The notes under the pieces: generated by a model | Told to the model about the DNA's origin: nothing | Database searches by the model: none | Seen by the model: the letters and a program-made list of their open reading frames with translations, nothing else | Virus record (IMG/VR): IMGVR_UViG_3300021962_000212 | Span: 1 to 42,990 of that record | Strand: one strand, 5' to 3' | Length of the DNA stretch: 42,990 nt | DNA from: a virus | In this document: piece by piece, positions 34,957 to 40,304 of the stretch | Numbering within the stretch: position 1 is the first letter of the stretch | Layout of the letters: every line of letters begins with the position of its first letter | Program-made: the position numbers and the translations under genes

Positions 34957-35005
34957 TTTTATCTCCGGAAAAATTTTATGAGGTTGATATTTAGAAGTCG
35001 ATTTG

Positions 35006-35113
35006 TCACCTCTGTAGGTTAAGGTAGTTATGCTTTTTTATATACGCAACGCCGCCGCGACGATATAACAACGCCCCGCAAATAACTGCCGGATCACTGT
35101 CATCGCCAAGCAT
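35006..35113 (-). CDS. Possible 35-aa protein
   Basis: The frame reads MLGDDSDPAVICGALLYRRG, then GVAYIKKHNYLNLQR. It fills most of an otherwise empty 200-bp gap. It has a sensible composition and a short GC-rich stretch (CGCGGCGGCG) unlike its neighbours. No clear ribosome binding site is present. It is supported only by composition and position, and could instead be untranslated sequence downstream of the hairpin at 35121-35148. Confidence 0.4.
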   Translation of the reverse strand: MLGDDSDPAVICGALLYRRGGVAYIKKHNYLNLQR

Positions 35114-35120
35114 AACATAA

Positions 35121-35148
35121 GTGCCCCTCACAGTCAAGCAAGGGGCAC
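35121..35148 (-). terminator. Strong hairpin after the 56-aa gene (weak terminator candidate)
   Basis: GTGCCCCT and AGGGGCAC form an eight-pair stem with a 12-base loop, beginning 14 bases after the stop codon of the gene at 35163. On the minus strand it is followed by TTATGTTATG rather than a T run, so it is a poor intrinsic terminator and may instead protect the mRNA end. Confidence 0.5.
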
Positions 35149-35162
35149 ACAGTTAGACTACA

Positions 35163-35333
35163 TCAGAACGCGATTTCCTCCAGAGTAGGAATACCAAGTG
35201 CCTGCTCAATCATAGGCGACTCGATATAATCGAAACCAGCAACATTATCAGAGGTGAGTGCATCAAGAATCGAAAGAATCTCAGTGCCAGTGTTACCTTG
35301 TGCCAGCATCGAAAGCATCACAGACTTAGACAT
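35163..35333 (-). CDS. Conserved small protein, 56 aa
   Basis: This 56-residue protein starts MSKSVMLSMLAQGNTGTEIL, then SILDALTSDNVAGFDYIESP. I chose the ATG at 35331-35333 because the upstream in-frame codons read as an A/C-rich leader, not protein. The sequence is helical at the start and acidic at the end. It resembles small proteins common in T4-like cyanophages; function unknown. It is the last gene of the 36428-35163 early string. Confidence 0.75.
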   Translation of the reverse strand: MSKSVMLSMLAQGNTGTEILSILDALTSDNVAGFDYIESPMIEQALGIPTLEEIAF

Positions 35334-35411
35334 TTTATGCGTTTGAGTGTTAGTTAGTGTGTGTTGAGTGAGTGTCTTTTTAGAGGCGCATCTCATTCCT
35401 CTTTGTATACC

Positions 35412-35657
35412 TTACTGTACGCCTTCGAAGATGTACTTATCCATCAAACTTTCGATCGGACTAGACTGGCAAAGGTTGACGAATTGAGTAACAGCAAGAG
35501 TGACATTCAGCTGGTGATCTTCTTCATCAATGTCGTCGCATTCTTTACTCACAAAGTCCTGATAATACTTCGAGCACATACCAATCCGCACAAGATCGCG
35601 GAGCATAGTCATCTCTTCATCGTTGAGTTTGATGGTATACTTAGTGGAGGTTTTCAT
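35412..35657 (-). CDS. Hypothetical protein, 81 aa
   Basis: This 81-residue protein starts MKTSTKYTIKLNDEEMTMLR, followed by DLVRIGMCSKYYQDFVSKEC and DDIDEEDHQ, with an acidic centre. The leader before the ATG is A/C-rich and lacks a Shine-Dalgarno. The shape (short strand plus three helices) is compatible with a small regulator, but I recognise no motif. Confidence 0.7.
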   Translation of the reverse strand: MKTSTKYTIKLNDEEMTMLRDLVRIGMCSKYYQDFVSKECDDIDEEDHQLNVTLAVTQFVNLCQSSPIESLMDKYIFEGVQ

Positions 35658-35710
35658 GGTGAAAAGTGTTGATTAGTGTGAAACGAGTGAGTGTTACTTA
35701 AGACTGATAA

Positions 35711-35914
35711 TCAGGCAGAAGGCATAACACCTTGGAGCATCAGATTGAGGTTCGTTTCGTTATGCTCAGACTCGATAACTTCGATGTGCTCAACGTTACC
35801 GATCATCTGAACATTGTGCAGACGCTCATACCAGGCGTCGAACAGTTCCCAACTCTTAGCGGCACAAAGTTGGAAGGCATTCTCGATAGCGGTGTTCAGT
35901 TCGATTTGAGACAT
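35711..35914 (-). CDS. Hypothetical protein, 67 aa
   Basis: This 67-residue protein starts MSQIELNTAIENAFQLCAAK, followed by SWELFDAWYERLHNVQMIGN. It is probably helical with an acidic C-terminal half (HIEVIESEHNETN). It heads the unit after repeat copy 1, with 24 bases between TAGTAT and the ATG. Function unknown. Confidence 0.7.
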   Translation of the reverse strand: MSQIELNTAIENAFQLCAAKSWELFDAWYERLHNVQMIGNVEHIEVIESEHNETNLNLMLQGVMPSA

Positions 35915-35938
35915 TTAAGGTCGTTTGAGTTGGTGTCT

Positions 35939-35969
35939 ATACTACTGATGCACTTTGAAGGGCCCAGTT
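35939..35969 (-). repeat. Unit-head repeat, copy 1
   Basis: Full 31-bp copy reading on the minus strand AACTGGGCCC first and TAGTAT last. One loop base differs (TTCAAA for TTGAAA). The upstream gene's stop is four bases before it and the next ATG lies 24 bases after it. Confidence 0.9.
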
Positions 35970-35973
35970 TTAA

Positions 35974-36177
35974 TCAGCAGTGGCCAGAAGTGTGATAGAT
36001 CTTGTTGCAATCCTGCATCTGTGCTTTACCTGAACGGCGACTAGATGCTTTCATCTTCACGCCTAAAGCTGACTTGCGGTTATAACGTACTGCAGAGGGC
36101 AATACTGTTACACAAGGCACCACACCTGCACTCTGAAGATCATCAATCAGTGACAGGAGTTGTTGAGTGGAAGTCAT
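35974..36177 (-). CDS. Hypothetical basic protein, 67 aa
   Basis: This 67-residue protein starts MTSTQQLLSLIDDLQSAGVV, followed by a basic middle (VRYNRKSALGVKMKASSRRS) and a His/Cys-containing end (CNKIYHTSGHC). The cysteines and histidines could bind metal, but spacing gives no known finger. It is the only gene in the unit after repeat copy 2. Confidence 0.65.
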   Translation of the reverse strand: MTSTQQLLSLIDDLQSAGVVPCVTVLPSAVRYNRKSALGVKMKASSRRSGKAQMQDCNKIYHTSGHC

Positions 36178-36199
36178 CAGATGTTTCAGTGTGGTGCTT

Positions 36200-36230
36200 A
36201 TACTACTGATGCACTTTCAGGGGCCCAATA
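36200..36230 (-). repeat. Unit-head repeat, copy 2
   Basis: Full copy with small differences: TATTGGGCCCC at the 5' side and CTGAAA in the loop. GGGCCC and TAGTAT are intact. The change C to T in the stem still allows a G-T pair. Start codon of the next gene is 22 bases after it. Confidence 0.88.
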
Positions 36231-36254
36231 GTATTCACTGTGCGTCCTTATGTG

Positions 36255-36428
36255 TTACCAACGGTCGGGAGTTGACAGGTCTTCCACATAAGCCTCACAC
36301 CTCTCAGCTGGTTCCAACTTGAATAGTTTCTCCCAGTCAATCTGATGCGGGTCAAAGTCAGGAAACGCGGAGATGTCTAGAGTGATCCTATAACGAACCT
36401 TCTGTGCTTGACTGTATGCTACGGACAT
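36255..36428 (-). CDS. Hypothetical protein, 57 aa, first gene after the main promoter
   Basis: This 57-residue protein reads MSVAYSQAQKVRYRITLDIS, then AFPDFDPHQIDWEKLF and ERCEAYVEDLSTPDRW. It has the best ribosome binding site in this region (AAGGAG, seven bases before the ATG) and lies 29 bp from the -10 box of a consensus promoter, so it should be strongly expressed early. Function unknown. Confidence 0.75.
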   Translation of the reverse strand: MSVAYSQAQKVRYRITLDISAFPDFDPHQIDWEKLFKLEPAERCEAYVEDLSTPDRW

Positions 36429-36456
36429 AAGTGCGCTCCTTGAGTGTTATGGGAGT

Positions 36457-36485
36457 ATTGTAAGATGTCTGAGAGTGGATGTCAA
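36457..36485 (-). promoter_or_regulatory. Consensus sigma70 promoter, leftward
   Basis: TTGACA (36480-36485), 17-bp spacer and TACAAT (36457-36462) on the minus strand: a perfect -35 and five of six at -10. It drives the 57-aa gene and probably the units down to 35163. Confidence 0.85.
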
Positions 36486-36556
36486 GGTCTGGGGAGTATT
36501 TATGGAGTGCCTGTGGATTTTTTCGGGGTATCTGTGTGGATTTTGTGACGCGGGAC

Positions 36557-36585
36557 TTGACAAACTGTGTGAGAGTGTGTTATAG
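36557..36585 (+). promoter_or_regulatory. Sigma70-type promoter, rightward toward the homing endonuclease
   Basis: TTGACA (36557-36562), 17-bp spacer and TTATAG (36580-36585) on the plus strand. It diverges from the leftward promoter, with about 70 bp between their -35 boxes. It would give a leader of about 210 bases before the endonuclease gene. The 371-bp gene-free stretch 36429-36799 holds the two promoters, this leader, and the late-type word at 36766. Confidence 0.7.
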
Positions 36586-36632
36586 CTTGCAACGTAAGAT
36601 AACGACCTAGAGAGACATTTAAATCACACATT

Positions 36633-36684
36633 ATTCTCATCAATAAACACTATTGATTCTCAACAAACTAACACATATTGAGAA
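36633..36684 (+). repeat. TTCTCA inverted-repeat cluster in the endonuclease leader
   Basis: Three related arms occur: TTCTCAT (36633-36639), TTCTCAA (36657-36663) and the inverse TTGAGAA (36678-36684). The last two can form a seven-pair stem. Could be a leader hairpin or a protein-binding site; no further support. Confidence 0.35.
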
Positions 36685-36765
36685 CAAATACACACTCCAT
36701 TTATGTTTATTTGCACATAAACTTTTCATCCATTTAGTATAGCAACTTACCAGTGTAAAACCTGC

Positions 36766-36773
36766 TATTTATA
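36766..36773 (-). promoter_or_regulatory. TATAAATA late-promoter word facing left, between control region and endonuclease
   Basis: A perfect TATAAATA reads on the minus strand 27 bp before the endonuclease start and 340 bp upstream of the first leftward gene. If active, it would re-transcribe the small-gene string late and be antisense to the endonuclease leader. Chance is possible in AT-rich DNA. Confidence 0.4.
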
Positions 36774-36799
36774 CATAGAACTAGAGCGTCTTATCAGTA

Positions 36800-37576
36800 A
36801 TGAATCAAGGTATCATTTATGCCATCTACAATAAAGAAACAGGCAAATATTACATCGGTCAAACTATAAAAGAACTCAACAAAAGATGGCAAGAACATCT
36901 ATACGAAGCAAAGAGAATGAGGGATACTCCACTATACAGATCTCTTCGCAAATATGGAGCAGATAAGTTTAAAATAAGAGTGATAGAAGAGTGCTCAGTT
37001 GATGTACTTGACGAAAGAGAAACTTACTGGATAAGTGAATACAACTCATACGATAATGGATATAATCAAACTGATGGATCTGGTGGTCAGTATAGAATAA
37101 GCGAAGAAGTAAAAGATAAAATAAGCGACTCAATGACTGGAGTTCAGAAGACACCAGAACACATTGAAAATATTAGAAAATCAAAAAAAGGTAAAGGAAT
37201 TGGTTTTACTATAAGAGGTGACGGTAAGCATAGTCGTGTTAAGATAAAAACAATAAACGTTGATACCTTGGAAGAAACTTTCTATGATAGTATAACTGAA
37301 TGTGCAAGTGGTTTAGGTATAGCAGTTTCTAATCTTCACCGTAGTATAAAGAATGGATGGAAAGTTAAAGGACACAGAATCATCAAGTTAGAAGATAAAA
37401 AGCAAAGTCACGCAATCTATGGCGTCGATAAAGTAACAAACAAAGTCAAATATACCTTTCCAAGCATAAGAGCAGCTGCAAGAGAATTGGGTTGTGGTTG
37501 TGACACTACTTGCAGAAGGTCACTCAAATATCCACACAAATATACCTGGAAAGGTTGTTACTGGTTTTACCAATAG
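36800..37576 (+). CDS. Freestanding GIY-YIG homing endonuclease, 258 aa
   Basis: This is the only plus-strand gene of the window. Residues 4-20 carry the GIIYAIYN and YYIG motif pair; the conserved Arg is in LNKRW (R29), and the catalytic Glu is in the ETYWISEYNS segment (about 74-80), followed by NGYN. Residues about 103-130 look like the NUMOD3-type linker (SEEVKDKISDSMTGVQKTPE). Two IENR1/NUMOD1-like DNA-binding repeats follow at about 150-195 and 205-255 (SITECASGLGIAVSNLHRSI; SIRAAARELGCGC). It cuts DNA at a defined site and promotes its own spread into phage genomes lacking it. It sits between the leftward early promoter and a terminator, typical of insertion into an intergenic gap. No Shine-Dalgarno precedes the ATG. 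The frame is intact, so it is probably active. Confidence 0.92.
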   Translation: MNQGIIYAIYNKETGKYYIGQTIKELNKRWQEHLYEAKRMRDTPLYRSLRKYGADKFKIRVIEECSVDVLDERETYWISEYNSYDNGYNQTDGSGGQYRISEEVKDKISDSMTGVQKTPEHIENIRKSKKGKGIGFTIRGDGKHSRVKIKTINVDTLEETFYDSITECASGLGIAVSNLHRSIKNGWKVKGHRIIKLEDKKQSHAIYGVDKVTNKVKYTFPSIRAAARELGCGCDTTCRRSLKYPHKYTWKGCYWFYQ

Positions 37577-37580
37577 ACAT

Positions 37581-37607
37581 AAAAAAGAGAGGAAACATAT
37601 CCTCTCT
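37581..37607 (-). terminator. Intrinsic terminator for the leftward small-gene cluster
   Basis: On the minus strand AGAGAGGA and TCCTCTCT form an eight-pair stem with a six-base loop, followed by a T5 run. It starts directly after the stop codon of the 41-aa membrane gene and ends five bases from the endonuclease stop, separating the two convergent genes. It ends transcription coming from 42990 toward 37608. Confidence 0.85.
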
Positions 37608-37733
37608 CTATTGATTCTGAACTGCGAAAGATTCGATTCCATTGACTACTCTATTGCCTAGATTAGCAAGTCCATTGAATCCTACTGTTGAAAGAATGAT
37701 ACCAACGACTACACCAATGAAGAACTTTGACAT
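37608..37733 (-). CDS. Tiny membrane protein, 41 aa
   Basis: This 41-residue protein starts MSKFFIGVVVGIILSTVGFN, followed by GLANLGNRVVNGIESFAV. Residues 4-20 form a single hydrophobic helix with a small-residue (Gly) face; the rest is polar. It could be an uncleaved signal anchor. Its ATG shares one base with the stop of the 42-aa gene (TAATG), and its stop precedes the terminator stem immediately. Function unknown; membrane proteins of this size could affect the host envelope, but nothing specific is seen. Confidence 0.75.
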   Translation of the reverse strand: MSKFFIGVVVGIILSTVGFNGLANLGNRVVNGIESFAVQNQ

Positions 37734-37861
37734 TATACTAACTCAGCAGGACTTCCACATGAGAGATAGAACTCTACCATACGTTTTGCCTCATCTAATG
37801 TAGAGAATGACTGTGTTCTCCATTGTTGTTGATAAGGTGTAAAGTAACGGATCGTGAACAT
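37733..37861 (-). CDS. Hypothetical protein, 42 aa
   Basis: This 42-residue protein reads MFTIRYFTPYQQQWRTQSFS, then TLDEAKRMVEFYLSCGSPAELV. The beta hairpin plus helix with TLDEAKRMVEFY is a known style of small phage proteins that process inputs with a strand-strand-helix fold. Spacing: 11 bases after the 55-aa gene and a TAATG overlap with the 41-aa gene. Function unknown. Confidence 0.7.
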   Translation of the reverse strand: MFTIRYFTPYQQQWRTQSFSTLDEAKRMVEFYLSCGSPAELV

Positions 37862-37872
37862 TTTTATTTGAT

Positions 37873-38040
37873 TCAGTTAGAGTGAAGAATGGTGATCATC
37901 TTTTGGTGATAGTCGTTTGCTTCTACCTCACATTGATGAGACTGTGTTGCATCTTCGATCTCATATTGTTTCATATCAAGACGATGAATGACGCTTTCTA
38001 GAAGATCAGTTAATGCTTCGATCTTTTGTTCGTTAGTCAT
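37873..38040 (-). CDS. Hypothetical helical protein, 55 aa
   Basis: This 55-residue protein starts MTNEQKIEALTDLLESVIHR, followed by LDMKQYEIEDATQSHQCEVE. Two amphipathic helices with heptad character suggest a dimeric coiled coil. A longer reading of this frame upward overlaps the 105-aa gene, so I start at the ATG seven bases after that gene's stop. Function unknown. Confidence 0.7.
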   Translation of the reverse strand: MTNEQKIEALTDLLESVIHRLDMKQYEIEDATQSHQCEVEANDYHQKMITILHSN

Positions 38041-38047
38041 CACTTTA

Positions 38048-38365
38048 TCAGTTAAGGCGCATACCATTGAAGAAAGGAATTGTAGTTCCATCAGACATAC
38101 GGAACTGCCAAACATAGTTCTTTTGGAATACACTTTCATTGCCAATTCCATGAGCACGGAGAAGTGCATTAAGACGGCTCTTTGTGGTGTTTGATTGCCA
38201 ACCACCATCGAAAAGTTGCATCCAGGTATCACCAATCTTAGCGATCAGATTGTTGTGCAGATACACCTCAGATACACCTTCATAGTTGATCACTTGAGTA
38301 TTGTCTTTCTTCCAGTCAATCTCTTGAATGATTGCCTGATTCATTTGGGATTCGATCTTACGCAT
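38048..38365 (-). CDS. Hypothetical protein, 105 aa
   Basis: This 105-residue protein contains YEGVSEVYLHNNLIAKIGDTW and DGGWQSNTTKSRLNALLR, then VFQKNYVWQFRMSDGTTIPF. Strand-rich ends around a KSRLNALLRAHGI helix suggest a small alpha/beta domain. The phrase TKSRLNALL occurs in phage proteins that I cannot assign. Alternative start eight codons in (MNQAIIQEID). It heads the four-gene unit after repeat copy 3. Confidence 0.75.
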   Translation of the reverse strand: MRKIESQMNQAIIQEIDWKKDNTQVINYEGVSEVYLHNNLIAKIGDTWMQLFDGGWQSNTTKSRLNALLRAHGIGNESVFQKNYVWQFRMSDGTTIPFFNGMRLN

Positions 38366-38391
38366 GATTTGTTTGTTGAAGTGTTGTGCTT

Positions 38392-38422
38392 ATACTACTG
38401 ATGCAGTTTCAAGGGCCCAGTT
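38392..38422 (-). repeat. Unit-head repeat, copy 3
   Basis: Full copy with one change (ACTGCATC for GTGCATC region, base 17 G to C), the same change as in copy 7. Upstream stop seven bases before it, next ATG 26 bases after TAGTAT. Confidence 0.9.
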
Positions 38423-38429
38423 CTTATCT

Positions 38430-38702
38430 TCAGAACTTTTCGATCCATTGTGCAATCTTTTGCAGTGCAGTTTCCTTATCATTGCACTTGCACTTACGGA
38501 ACTTAGTAGTGTTCAAACCTTTTGAAATCAGTTCCAGTTTGCCATCAGCAAGACAGAAGATTCCGTAGCGAGAGTTATGAAAGATATTGTTAATCCACTG
38601 ATCTTGACTATCAGCACTGACCTTAAAAAAGGTGGAAGTGTGATTCGCAAGAGTGCTATTGTCGATGTGAAGGTAAGGAAAGGACATTTGATTGTTGCTC
38701 AT
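38430..38702 (-). CDS. Hypothetical protein, 90 aa
   Basis: This 90-residue protein starts MSNNQMSFPYLHIDNSTLAN, followed by HTSTFFKVSADSQDQWINNI and a KCKCNDKETALQKIAQWIEK end. The first ATG is made by the last bases of repeat copy 4; a second in-frame ATG six codons in (MSFPYL) is an alternative start with spacing like other units. Function unknown. Confidence 0.7.
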   Translation of the reverse strand: MSNNQMSFPYLHIDNSTLANHTSTFFKVSADSQDQWINNIFHNSRYGIFCLADGKLELISKGLNTTKFRKCKCNDKETALQKIAQWIEKF

Positions 38703-38731
38703 ACTACTGATGCACTTTCAAGGGCCCAGTT
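38701..38731 (-). repeat. Unit-head repeat, copy 4
   Basis: Consensus copy. Its TAGTAT is followed by G, so the start codon of the 90-aa gene lies inside the repeat end. The upstream stop codon is four bases away (TGATAGA junction, as at copy 6). Confidence 0.92.
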
Positions 38732-38735
38732 TCTA

Positions 38736-38942
38736 TCAGGCAGCGATTGCAGACTCTACACATACCTCACGAGTATCCATGAGAGAGTAATCGAAACCTT
38801 CATTCTCTTCTAGATGCTTTTGATAAGCAACAGCAGCAGAGAAGCAATCAAACAAGCGGAGAGATTTGAAGTCTTCACCTTCATAATCAAAACCACCGAT
38901 GACAGCGTAGACTTTAGACATTTGAGAAGTTGCAGTGTTCAT
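38736..38942 (-). CDS. Hypothetical protein, 68 aa
   Basis: This 68-residue protein has the core MSKVYAVIGGFDYEGEDFKS and LRLFDCFSAAVAYQKHLEEN. The strand-loop-helix form with an acidic loop is a frequent design among small cyanophage proteins. Seven extra N-terminal residues (MNTATSQ) are read if translation begins in the repeat; MSKVY at codon 8 is the more natural N-terminus. Function unknown. Confidence 0.72.
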   Translation of the reverse strand: MNTATSQMSKVYAVIGGFDYEGEDFKSLRLFDCFSAAVAYQKHLEENEGFDYSLMDTREVCVESAIAA

Positions 38943-38971
38943 ACTACTGATGCACTTTCAAGGGCCCAGTT
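38941..38971 (-). repeat. Unit-head repeat, copy 5
   Basis: Consensus copy, directly abutting the TAA stop of the 46-aa gene with no spacer. The next gene's first ATG is formed at its end. Confidence 0.92.
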
Positions 38972-39112
38972 TTATTCAACATAAACATATTCTCCTTCAG
39001 TATGGCAAAACTCCATAAGATAGTAATCAATACTAACACCAATTTCTTGTGCTTCAGTATAGAACTGTTGGTATTGTTCTCCGTTCAGAATGAAGTAATT
39101 TGTCTCAATCAT
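38972..39112 (-). CDS. Hypothetical protein, 46 aa
   Basis: This 46-residue protein reads MIETNYFILNGEQYQQFYTE, then AQEIGVSIDYYLMEFCHTEG and EYVYVE. It is acidic and aromatic. It follows the 65-aa gene after 48 bases and ends flush against repeat copy 5. Function unknown. Confidence 0.68.
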   Translation of the reverse strand: MIETNYFILNGEQYQQFYTEAQEIGVSIDYYLMEFCHTEGEYVYVE

Positions 39113-39160
39113 CAGTGGTGAAAGTAATAACGAATCAGGATAGATGCGAACAAAGAAAGA

Positions 39161-39358
39161 TTAAGCATTGATGATTTCGTAGTTCAGAGACTTAATGCAC
39201 CAACCAGTATTGTTGGTAATCGTATCAGTCAATTCATCCTCAGAAGGTGAAGTCCAGAGGCAAGATGTAGTCTCATTGATGATCTCATCTTGCTCGTCTT
39301 GAGTGAGATCTTCACCGTCGAAATCAAACTCAATGTTTGTTACTTTGTAGTAGTTCAT
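39161..39358 (-). CDS. Acidic protein, 65 aa; paralogue of the 70-aa protein at 40092
   Basis: This 65-residue protein reads MNYYKVTNIEFDFDGEDLTQ to TNNTGWCIKSLNYEIINA. It shares the frame (F/Y)xVTxI(E/D)FDF, EDEL/EEDL, IT, TGWCI(K/R)S(L/I)(N/D)Y with the protein at 40092-40304, so the two are duplicates or independently acquired members of one family. Strongly acidic. No function recognised. Confidence 0.75.
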   Translation of the reverse strand: MNYYKVTNIEFDFDGEDLTQDEQDEIINETTSCLWTSPSEDELTDTITNNTGWCIKSLNYEIINA

Positions 39359-39374
39359 CGTTCGTTTTGCTCTT

Positions 39375-39405
39375 ATACTACTGATGCACTTTCAAGGGCC
39401 CAGTT
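39375..39405 (-). repeat. Unit-head repeat, copy 6
   Basis: Consensus copy. Upstream stop four bases before it with the same TGATAGA junction as copy 4; next ATG 16 bases after TAGTAT. Confidence 0.92.
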
Positions 39406-39409
39406 TCTA

Positions 39410-39631
39410 TCAGGCAACAACAGTGTTCACATCAGGATTGAAAGTAACTTCAGTAATCACATCGAAATCATCACTCATTTTAACATAATTCCAGAGAGTG
39501 TCAGTCTCATCATCTACATTTTCCTGATAAAGATGAATGAAACCGTTCTCATCTTGCTTTACATAGCAACCATCATAATTCTCATCATCGAATACATAAC
39601 CAGATGCAATCAGTGCTTCAGTGAATGTCAT
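39410..39631 (-). CDS. Very acidic protein, 73 aa
   Basis: This 73-residue protein reads MTFTEALIASGYVFDDENYD, then GCYVKQDENGFIHLYQENVD and FDVITEVTFNPDVNTVVA. It is high in Asp and Glu with few basic residues and has the look of a small strand-rich fold. Acidic phage proteins can mimic DNA and inhibit host enzymes; that is only a possibility. Only gene in its unit, between copies 6 and 7. Confidence 0.75.
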   Translation of the reverse strand: MTFTEALIASGYVFDDENYDGCYVKQDENGFIHLYQENVDDETDTLWNYVKMSDDFDVITEVTFNPDVNTVVA

Positions 39632-39653
39632 TTTGTGTTTGTGTGTTGTGCTT

Positions 39654-39684
39654 ATACTACTGATGCAGTTTCAAGGGCCCAGTT
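39654..39684 (-). repeat. Unit-head repeat, copy 7
   Basis: Full copy with the same base-17 change as copy 3. One base separates it from the upstream TAA; the next ATG is 22 bases after TAGTAT. Confidence 0.9.
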
Positions 39685-39685
39685 C

Positions 39686-39907
39686 TTATTGACTGGTGAC
39701 ACTTTCGATCATTTCGTTCACATACTCTTCGTCATAGAATTGTGAAATCTCTTCGATCAATTCATCAGGAGTAGAGCAACTCTCACGCAGATTCATTTCA
39801 ATTTGTTCGGATACAAATTGCACCAAACTATCCAGATCCATTCCATCAACTAACTGCTCAACATAGTTGGCAAGAAGTGAATCGTATTGTGTTTGAGTAA
39901 GTTCCAT
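39686..39907 (-). CDS. Conserved acidic protein, 73 aa
   Basis: This 73-residue protein starts MELTQTQYDSLLANYVEQLV, followed by DGMDLDSLVQFVSEQIEMNL and PDELIEEISQFYDEEYV. I start at the ATG of MELTQ; ten upstream codons are in frame but sit in A-rich leader. The type (MELTQxQY, then DGMD and EELIEEI) recurs in T4-like cyanophages; function unknown. It is the last gene of the five-gene unit after copy 8. Confidence 0.78.
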   Translation of the reverse strand: MELTQTQYDSLLANYVEQLVDGMDLDSLVQFVSEQIEMNLRESCSTPDELIEEISQFYDEEYVNEMIESVTSQ

Positions 39908-39933
39908 TTTTGTGTAAGGATTAGGAAGTGAAA

Positions 39934-40095
39934 TCACCAGTTGATCAGTGTAGCTACATTACCAAGTTTATTCTGTTCGTCTACAATCTCCATCGCATGA
40001 TTATATGTTTTGACGGAGATGTAACGTGCTTTTCCTCTTGTCTCAGGAAACAATCCTAGTTTGTCAATGATACGAACTGTGTTTGAATGTTTCAT
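39934..40095 (-). CDS. Hypothetical protein, 53 aa
   Basis: This 53-residue protein reads MKHSNTVRIIDKLGLFPETR, then GKARYISVKTYNHAMEIVDE. Basic at the start, helix-turn-helix-like length but no clear motif. ATG overlaps the TGA of the 70-aa gene (ATGA), so it is translated by coupling. Function unknown. Confidence 0.7.
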   Translation of the reverse strand: MKHSNTVRIIDKLGLFPETRGKARYISVKTYNHAMEIVDEQNKLGNVATLINW

Positions 40096-40304
40096 TTCAG
40101 AACGTGACGATAATCAATGGATCGAATACACCAACCAGTGGCAGCTGTGATTTCTTCGATTAGATCTTCTTCATCATCAGCTTCCCAGATTTGACCTATC
40201 GTTTCCTCTGTGATTTCTTGTTGATAATCAGGATCTACATCGCCCCAGGTATCATCATCAGAGGAAAAATCGAAGTCGATTTGTGTAACTTGGAATTGCA
40301 TCAT
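40092..40304 (-). CDS. Acidic protein, 70 aa; paralogue of the 65-aa protein at 39161
   Basis: This 70-residue protein starts MMQFQVTQIDFDFSSDDDTW and ends TAATGWCIRSIDYRHVLK. The same TGWCI and FDF frame as at 39161 is present; between these lies an extended acidic loop (DPDYQQEITEETIGQIW). It is coupled to both neighbours by four-base overlaps. Function unknown. Confidence 0.75.
   Translation of the reverse strand: MMQFQVTQIDFDFSSDDDTWGDVDPDYQQEITEETIGQIWEADDEEDLIEEITAATGWCIRSIDYRHVLK

Noticed and set aside
36429-36799. Transfer RNA or other structured RNA in the control region
   Set aside because: No cloverleaf or acceptor-type pairing seen; only short inverted arms and promoter sequences.
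37873-38235. Longer 120-aa version of the 55-aa protein
   Set aside because: The upstream part lies across the well-framed 105-aa gene; the ATG at 38038-38040 follows that gene's stop after seven bases.
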